From the NCBI GenBank assembly GCA_025059995.1, contig JANXCF010000004.1, forward strand, positions 62,001-126,000: 64,000 nt of DNA, written 5' to 3'. Under the pieces are notes generated by a model that was not told the DNA's origin, did not search any database, and saw only the letters and a list, made by a program, of their open reading frames with translations. Positions 58,144 through 64,000 of this stretch are shown piece after piece. The translations under genes and the position numbers were made by a program. The stretch comes from Leptospiraceae bacterium. GTDB taxonomy: Bacteria > Spirochaetota > Leptospiria > Leptospirales > Leptonemataceae. The stretch's first letter is position 1. The number at the start of each line of letters is the position of its first letter.

Positions 58144-59216
58144 TTTAACACAACTCTCATGATTGCATCCGTATAAGCTGGATAACAATAAGCTGAAATA
58201 TGACTTGCATCAAAGAAGTATTCACAATCCAAGGGAGACTCAAAATTTAAATCCAACCATTGAACGTTATATCGATTTGCTAATTCTTTCATCTTGGGTG
58301 TCCAAACTTCATAAACTGTTTTTTTTATCGTAATCCCTTGGGTCTTTTCTAAAGCTATTAACTCTTTTTGTTTTTTATACCGGAGCTCTCTACTCACTGG
58401 TGGCCAAAGAAAAATAATTTTGGGTATTTGTAATTTCTTTGCTAGAATGAGACTTTTTTCCAAAAAAACGAATGCATTTGGATCAAAGACAAAAGGAGTA
58501 AAAAAATCCTGCCATATGGAATTGGCATTTTTTTGTAAATCTTCTTGAGTGACGTTCGGGATTTCAGCATGCAAGTAAGGAATACTTCCTTGATACTTTT
58601 CTAATAAATCATGAGTCCTTAAAATCACATTTACAAAATACAACATTTTTTCTTCATGAAGCCGCTCTCCGATGATCCTGAGTTTTGGTTTAAAACGATA
58701 ACTTACAAATAATTTTTTTCCGATGTAGTTAGTGATTTCATTAACATCATATAAATAAAAATTGCGAAGAATAAAATCGAAAGATAAACCAAATACCATG
58801 ACCTCATCCGTCAAAACCAAGGGTTTTTCATTCATAGCCTGAGGAGTTAGTGCGAAAATAAGAGCTTCTGGTTGAACTTTTTTCTCATAAAACTTCTCCA
58901 AAAGATATAAATAGTAATCCTGCTTCCCACCAGGAACAGAAAAGTTATAGAAAATCCAGTTTGGATATTTAGACTTCACATAACGATTATCAAATGCCAT
59001 GGTTCGAGAATTTCCCAAAACCACCAAAACATTACTTCTTTTATCTTGATTTAGATAATCCTTCAATTCTATGAGTAATGTTTCTTTTTGATCAAAATTA
59101 ACAAAAGAAATCGTAGTCAAATAATATAAAGGAAAATTCCCAAGAATGAAAACCTTATCCAACAAAAAAGCACCAAGAAAAATCACAAAAGGAAAATAGA
59201 ATTCTTTGTTTTTCAT
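58140..59216 (-). CDS. DUF1574-like / SGNH-type envelope protein
   Basis: This 358-aa protein has an N-terminal membrane anchor and a soluble domain with LGNSRTMAFD (block I, Asn in place of the usual Asp) and DASHISAYCYPAYTD (Asp-x-x-His) near the end. The layout matches the protein at 3820-5076, which pairs with an MBOAT, but no MBOAT is adjacent here. The Asn change next to the Ser leaves the nucleophile in place. It lies 15 bp after hflX and overlaps the Kazal-like gene by 4 bp. Confidence 0.75.
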   Translation of the reverse strand: MKNKEFYFPFVIFLGAFLLDKVFILGNFPLYYLTTISFVNFDQKETLLIELKDYLNQDKRSNVLVVLGNSRTMAFDNRYVKSKYPNWIFYNFSVPGGKQDYYLYLLEKFYEKKVQPEALIFALTPQAMNEKPLVLTDEVMVFGLSFDFILRNFYLYDVNEITNYIGKKLFVSYRFKPKLRIIGERLHEEKMLYFVNVILRTHDLLEKYQGSIPYLHAEIPNVTQEDLQKNANSIWQDFFTPFVFDPNAFVFLEKSLILAKKLQIPKIIFLWPPVSRELRYKKQKELIALEKTQGITIKKTVYEVWTPKMKELANRYNVQWLDLNFESPLDCEYFFDASHISAYCYPAYTDAIMRVVLK

Positions 59217-59231
59217 GAAGAAAATTTAATA

Positions 59232-60866
59232 TCAATACATCTCTACTTTTGAGTAAAATAATTGTAGTTCTATTCTTTTTAGGAGTTGTTCTAATCCAAT
59301 CTTTTTCAAAGCACTGATTGGAACTATATTTTTGGAATTTTGTAGTTCATTTTGTTCAGCAGGAGATAACAAATCAATCTTATTCATTACAAGAATTTGT
59401 GGAATTCTCATAAGACCTAAGTTTTCTAAAATTGTATTTACATCCCGAATCTTTTGTTCTCTCAAAGGATCGCTTGCATCAACACAATGAATCAACAAAT
59501 CCGAAAACTGTAATTCTTCTAAGGTTGCTTCAAAGGCTCTCTGCAACTCTGGTGGTAAATCGTAAATAAATCCTACCGTATCGGCAATAATGATTTCCCT
59601 TTCCTCAGGAAAGCGAATTCGTCTCGTCGTAGGATCTAAAGTAGCAAAAAGTAAATTTTCGGCAAAAACCTGAGAATTCGTCAAAGAATTGAGTAAGGTA
59701 GATTTTCCTGAGTTTGTATAACCCACAATTGAAACTAAAGGAATCCCAACTTCTTTTCTTACTTTTCGGTTGACTTCTCTTCTTTGTTTGATACGTTTTA
59801 GTTCTTGTTCTAAGCGATGGATTCGTTCTTCTACTCTACGTCTTCCGATTTCTAGTTTTGTCTCACCTGGTCCTCGTCCCCCAATGCCACCCGTCAATCG
59901 AGACATGTTATCATCTTTTTCACTGAGTCTTCCCTTTAGATAACGAAGTTGAGCTAATTCCACTTGAAGTTTACCATCCCTACTTTTTGCATGCTTTGCA
60001 AAGATGTCTAGAATCAATTGGGTTCGGTCGATGATTTTTAAACCAGTTTCCCTTGAAATTTTGATGGCTTGAGCCGGGGTAAGTTCTTTATCAAAAATTA
60101 ACATTTCGGCATTCCGCTGAACGGCTAAAAAAGTGATTTCTTTTAGTTTTCCACTTCCTATAACCGTGCTACTTTCGATTTTATCACGATTTTGGATCAC
60201 AACTTCCACCGGCATAACTCCCGCTGTTCTACACAATTCTTTTAGTTCTGCCATGGAATGATCTGGACTTCTCTTTTTTCGATTTTCTAATGTGTAAACT
60301 CCCACTAATATTGCTCGGGGGATGTTGCCTGCCTCTTTGGTTTTTTGTAAATTTCGATTGAATTCAGCATCAATTAACTCAACAAGTTCTTTGAATTTGT
60401 ATTTTTGTTGCCCAGGTTTTTCGGTTTCTAAGATTTCGTAATATCTTTCTGACTCAGGAGCTAACCTAGCAGAATAAAACTTATCAGGAAGTCCCAGTCG
60501 GTCTATCGTGATGGCGGTTATGGTATCAAACCTCAGTAAGGTCAAATCGTATAAGTCTTCTTCCGTGAGTGGTTCTTTTTTTAGATGGGTGTGAATCAGT
60601 CGTAGTTCCCTCAATCTTGCTGAGCGCTCTCTTTCCAATTCAGGTATTACAATTCGTTTGTCATCTCCAACGATAACGTGATGAATCTTTCCTTTCCGAT
60701 CAACTAATATCCCTATTTGTCGGAAGAGCTGTTGAGACAATATTGTGAGTTCTTTTGCGATGTCGTTTGATACAATTACGTCTTCATCAATCTTTTTTCG
60801 TGTGAGTCTTCTAAGTTGACTGAGTTCTTTGTGACTCAGCCCTTCTAAATTACCCGTAAGTTGGAT
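59232..60866 (-). CDS. hflX: GTPase HflX, with probable ATC start
   Basis: The protein has 544 aa from the ATC at 60864-60866. It is a ribosome-associated GTPase with the HflX linker GGIGGRGPGETKLE, Walker A GYTNSGKST, DTVGFIYDLPPELQ and NKIDLL. The N-terminus (GNLEGLSHKELSQLRRL) matches long HflX proteins but lies upstream of the first standard start, a TTG at 60738-60740. The only ribosome-binding site is a perfect AGGAGG (60873-60878), six bases before ATC. An in-frame TGA at 60897-60899 excludes any ATG. A TTG start would lose 42 conserved residues. Confidence 0.85.
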   Translation of the reverse strand: MQLTGNLEGLSHKELSQLRRLTRKKIDEDVIVSNDIAKELTILSQQLFRQIGILVDRKGKIHHVIVGDDKRIVIPELERERSARLRELRLIHTHLKKEPLTEEDLYDLTLLRFDTITAITIDRLGLPDKFYSARLAPESERYYEILETEKPGQQKYKFKELVELIDAEFNRNLQKTKEAGNIPRAILVGVYTLENRKKRSPDHSMAELKELCRTAGVMPVEVVIQNRDKIESSTVIGSGKLKEITFLAVQRNAEMLIFDKELTPAQAIKISRETGLKIIDRTQLILDIFAKHAKSRDGKLQVELAQLRYLKGRLSEKDDNMSRLTGGIGGRGPGETKLEIGRRRVEERIHRLEQELKRIKQRREVNRKVRKEVGIPLVSIVGYTNSGKSTLLNSLTNSQVFAENLLFATLDPTTRRIRFPEEREIIIADTVGFIYDLPPELQRAFEATLEELQFSDLLIHCVDASDPLREQKIRDVNTILENLGLMRIPQILVMNKIDLLSPAEQNELQNSKNIVPISALKKIGLEQLLKRIELQLFYSKVEMY

Positions 60867-60935
60867 ACGTTTCCTCCTGATGGTTTGATTTTGATTTCAT
60901 ATTATTCTTAATTTTATGAAAGTCAATTCGGTTTT

Positions 60936-63900
60936 TTAAAAATTAAATCCAATAGAAAATCTACCCTGCCATCTCGAAAAAGGCAAAGTCTTTACGCCAT
61001 CATAAGGACTTGCCCATTCAACCTTCATGATAGCTCCTGGAACTGGTAGAAGAAACCATAAAAAATTTAGCCATTGCAAACCCACCCCAATCGAAGCTTT
61101 TAGGTCATAAGTTCTTCCCTTTTTGAAAGCTTGAAATTTGCGATAATCATCAAAGGCAGAACCCAAATCCAAAAACAAAGAACCTCGAATCAAGCCCAAA
61201 TTCCAACGAAAGGGAAAACCAAAAGAAGCTCCCTCAAGAAAAGTAAAACGATATTCCAGATTCATCAAAAAAGCATACTGACCCTCAAACTTTTGAAAAT
61301 CATAACCTCGAATGGTTGCATACCCACCAATCCGATATGGAAAGTTTTTTGCCTCTTTACCTGTTAACATCCCCACAAAAAATCGATAAGCAAACAAAGA
61401 AAAATTCCTAAACAAATGATAATAACGAAACTCAAAGAAGGTTTGATAAACTTCTCGATAGTAGTTATTTCGGTTGATTGGGTATTCATAACCAACCACT
61501 AATGCATATCCATCCAAAGGACCGAAAATCGTATATTTGGCATTATCATAGGCATAAAACCAACGCAAAAACAAGTGATTTTTAAAGACATCTTCATTGG
61601 GACGTTGTTCAGGCAGTCTTGGTAAATAGATTTGCTCTAATCTCCCTAAATCCAATTGGATTCCAGCAGAGCTATATCCATGAAGATAATACCGAAAACC
61701 ACTATATATCCCAGAATTGATGTTTGTAAGAAGCCTTTGGAAAGGATTGTACAAAATGTTATTTAGACTCAAATCCAAAGGATTCAATACCACAAAGACT
61801 CCACTATAACTATATAATCCAGTCTGCCATTCAAGCCGGTTCCAACGATGGGTATATTGAATTTCTCCGTTTAAAATCACTGGTCTTGACTGATACGTAA
61901 TGAAGGCATCTAACTGATGCCTCTTTTGTAAATCTGCCATACTACCAAAACCAAGAAAGACCACATTGCTGTTTCCTCTGTTATCAAAAGCTCCACTGAC
62001 AGCTATAAAGGGAAAAAAATTTCGATAAAAAGTGTATTCATAGGGCTTGATGTTTGGTTCCTCAAAAACAACTGTTTGTTTTTGAGGTAGAAAGTTTTTT
62101 TCTTTTTTTTGGAGAAAGGTGATTTCCTCAAAATAATTTGTCTTATTATAACCATAGATTTCGTGAGCTTCTTCTTTTCGTTTGCTGTCTTTTATTAAGT
62201 AGATTTCGGGGATCCCCTCTTCTACTACGGTATAAATCAATTTCGATTCCGAATCTTCTTTGGTAGTTTGATAAAAATCAAAATATTGAATGTCCCTTGA
62301 GTGCTCTTTGATTTTGTAGTGTTTTTTTTGTTCTACGTCATAGAAAAACAACTGAAACTTTTGGTTTTTTTTGGCTATATAATAAATCCCTTTTTTGGTA
62401 CTTCCACGAATGTTGATGGTTCCACTCTGGATAGATTTGATTTCTTCTTCCAAGAAAAACAAAGTTTTTATTTCTTTTGTTTTTAGGTTTATGGACTTAA
62501 CGTGGAAAATTGATTTTTCTTTTTTTACAAAATAAACTTCATCTTCTTGAAAACTCAAAACAGGAGAGTACTCATATTCAAAATCATTCGTTAGCTTTTC
62601 CATCTGCTTTGATTGTAAATCCAAAAGATAAACATCTGAAAAGCCTCGAAGTGAACCTGTAAAAACGATTTTATCTTTTTGGTTTTTCGAAAGAAAGGGT
62701 TCCCAAAAAGTATCAAATGGTAAGTAATAAACACTTTCTATTTTTTCTTTTAGATAATCATACTTGATGATAGCCATTTTTGAGCGGCTTCTCGTGGGTA
62801 TGTAAATAAATCTTTCATCTAAATTCAATCGAGTAGTTAATGGCTGCCATTCTTCAAAATTTTCATCTCTTAGGTAAGAAATAATTATCTTTTTCTTTGG
62901 TGGAAGCTCTGAATATCCGACGAATTCTTTGAGTTCTTGTATTACGACAACGGGATAAATCTTATCAAACGTAATATAAGCAATATATCGTCCATCAGAA
63001 GATAAAGAAGGTTTGAAATAAAAAGGATTATCAAAACGAGATAAACTCCAATAACGAAAAGTGAGTCGTCCTTCAATGTCTTTGGAGAAAGAAACATCTT
63101 TTCGATAAAGCTCATAAACGAATTCCTTCCAAAGAATGTTAAAATCAAAAAAATCCATTTGAAAAGTTAAATAGAAGCTTTTTTGTAAATTCTTCGTCAT
63201 GAGCATATTCTTAAAAAGAAGAATGATATGATCCTTTGACCATTTTTTATCGATGAAATACATCACGGACTGACCTATTTTATAATAGCTATAATCAATT
63301 TCTGAGTCAATAAGTGAATACAAGTCAGGCAGTCGGTTGGAGATCACCAAATCTCGCAGAAATTCATCCATCCCTCCTTCTGTCCCAATACTTAAATATT
63401 CTGACATCCCTTCAGTAAACCAAGAAGGTATGGGAAAATCATTTGATTCCATCAAGTTTAACACTATGTCAAACTGAAAAGAATGCACTAATTCATGTCG
63501 TAGTGTATGGAAAGTTTCTTCTTCGTTTCCGTTGTAGGGAAGAACCACTCGCTCAAAGTAGGGTTCTGTATACCCGGCAACTCCCTCTGGCAAATAAAAT
63601 TCGATTATGTGGCTCGATTGAAAATCCCGAAATGAAGGATATAAAAAAATGATCACCTGATGAGTCAAGTTATGGCGAAATAACAACGAATACTCAGCAA
63701 CAGTTTGATTAGCCACATGAAATGCCTTAAGTCCTAATAAACTATAATTTTCAGGAAAATATAGTATTACATAAGAAGATTCTAATTTCCGCCAGTTCGA
63801 TGATTCATCGGAGAGAATTTTGTTTTGAGAATACAAAAAAGAATTTCCCAATACGAAATAAAGAAAATACGTAGTTAAATTAAAGAATGAAATCCAAAAC

Positions 63901-63956
63901 TTCTTTTTTATGATGAAAAAATACACAAAGGTTTTTTTGTATGTCTTCTTATTCAT
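60936..63956 (-). CDS. Gluzincin peptidase / beta-propeller / Omp85-like barrel fusion
   Basis: This protein of about 1006 aa has a signal peptide. A peptidase MA-like domain carries HELVH (His154, Glu155, His158) and WFTEGMSEYL, the zinc site of gluzincins. Residues about 310-640 show TolB/WD40-like strand repeats (PTRSRSKMAIIKYD, FTGSLRGFSDVYLLDL, YEYSPVLSFQEDEVYFV). From about 655 there is a beta-barrel with GGYATIRGYDFQ, the Omp85 RGY motif, and a C-terminal Phe. It is predicted to sit in the outer membrane. The start at 63956 gives the best leader; an ATG at 63986 is possible. Confidence 0.82.
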   Translation of the reverse strand: MNKKTYKKTFVYFFIIKKKFWISFFNLTTYFLYFVLGNSFLYSQNKILSDESSNWRKLESSYVILYFPENYSLLGLKAFHVANQTVAEYSLLFRHNLTHQVIIFLYPSFRDFQSSHIIEFYLPEGVAGYTEPYFERVVLPYNGNEEETFHTLRHELVHSFQFDIVLNLMESNDFPIPSWFTEGMSEYLSIGTEGGMDEFLRDLVISNRLPDLYSLIDSEIDYSYYKIGQSVMYFIDKKWSKDHIILLFKNMLMTKNLQKSFYLTFQMDFFDFNILWKEFVYELYRKDVSFSKDIEGRLTFRYWSLSRFDNPFYFKPSLSSDGRYIAYITFDKIYPVVVIQELKEFVGYSELPPKKKIIISYLRDENFEEWQPLTTRLNLDERFIYIPTRSRSKMAIIKYDYLKEKIESVYYLPFDTFWEPFLSKNQKDKIVFTGSLRGFSDVYLLDLQSKQMEKLTNDFEYEYSPVLSFQEDEVYFVKKEKSIFHVKSINLKTKEIKTLFFLEEEIKSIQSGTINIRGSTKKGIYYIAKKNQKFQLFFYDVEQKKHYKIKEHSRDIQYFDFYQTTKEDSESKLIYTVVEEGIPEIYLIKDSKRKEEAHEIYGYNKTNYFEEITFLQKKEKNFLPQKQTVVFEEPNIKPYEYTFYRNFFPFIAVSGAFDNRGNSNVVFLGFGSMADLQKRHQLDAFITYQSRPVILNGEIQYTHRWNRLEWQTGLYSYSGVFVVLNPLDLSLNNILYNPFQRLLTNINSGIYSGFRYYLHGYSSAGIQLDLGRLEQIYLPRLPEQRPNEDVFKNHLFLRWFYAYDNAKYTIFGPLDGYALVVGYEYPINRNNYYREVYQTFFEFRYYHLFRNFSLFAYRFFVGMLTGKEAKNFPYRIGGYATIRGYDFQKFEGQYAFLMNLEYRFTFLEGASFGFPFRWNLGLIRGSLFLDLGSAFDDYRKFQAFKKGRTYDLKASIGVGLQWLNFLWFLLPVPGAIMKVEWASPYDGVKTLPFSRWQGRFSIGFNF

Positions 63957-64000
63957 TTTAGTTTCTTCATTTGGAATATTCCTCATCAACTATCAAATCA

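Noticed and set aside
63967-63999. Tail of an upstream gene ending before the peptidase-barrel gene
   Set aside because: One of three frames is open for ten codons at the window edge, which is too short to support a gene.

Overview
The window is a compact, AT-rich, gene-dense stretch of bacterial chromosome with no insertion sequence, prophage, CRISPR array or rRNA. There is no gene-free stretch longer than about 300 bases. The gene content points to a spirochaete of the Leptospira type: a full 14-subunit complex I, a metY-metX-metW methionine set, a BFN/UVR protein, DUF1574-like proteins beside an MBOAT acyltransferase, FecR-domain proteins, and many short lipoproteins with loose lipoboxes ending in Tyr-Cys or Phe-Cys. 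This lineage call is inference from gene families, not from a phylogenetic marker.

Layout. 1-5076: start of guaA, ribBA, a small unknown gene, then an MBOAT/DUF1574-like pair for envelope modification. 5056-20956 (minus strand): the nuo operon, transcribed nuoA to nuoN in the order A-B-C-D-E-F-G-H-I-J-K-L-M-N, followed 3 bp later by a PlsC-type acyltransferase and then an MFS transporter. 21080-28517: a CHAD protein, a YwiC-like membrane protein, an APH-like/P-loop kinase fusion, an ArsM arsenite methyltransferase, a BFN-UVR protein, a DUF4416-like protein, an AAA+ ATPase and tRNA-Pro(GGG). 28551-36715: a two-gene unit of an unknown 783-aa protein and a divergent HD-GYP-like protein, an MsbA-like exporter with a response regulator, and two lipoproteins.

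36818-47801: a dGTPase-like HD hydrolase, metY-metX-metW, a small membrane protein, ExbD/ExbB, a BFD-like ferredoxin, and an ECF sigma factor - FecR-like anti-sigma - FecR lipoprotein cassette ending in a clear terminator, then an outer-membrane-like protein and pssA. 47905-54622: a chemotaxis operon (STAS-like, cheA, cheW, cheB, cheR, cheY, atypical histidine kinase) with most genes touching or overlapping. It runs on into phoH and ybeY, then leuD and two lipoproteins. 57895-63956 (minus): a gluzincin/beta-propeller/Omp85-like fusion, hflX, a second DUF1574-like protein and a Kazal-like lipoprotein.

The most interesting items are: an hflX gene whose conserved N-terminus can only be reached from a non-canonical ATC codon behind a perfect AGGAGG; a NuoH with an extra roughly 85-residue, two-helix insert and a short NuoG that keeps the exact N7 cysteine motif; a C-terminal module shared by the anti-sigma factor and its neighbouring FecR lipoprotein; an inactivated-looking HD-GYP protein overlapping an unknown 783-aa partner; and a Kazal-like lipoprotein translationally coupled to a DUF1574-like protein.
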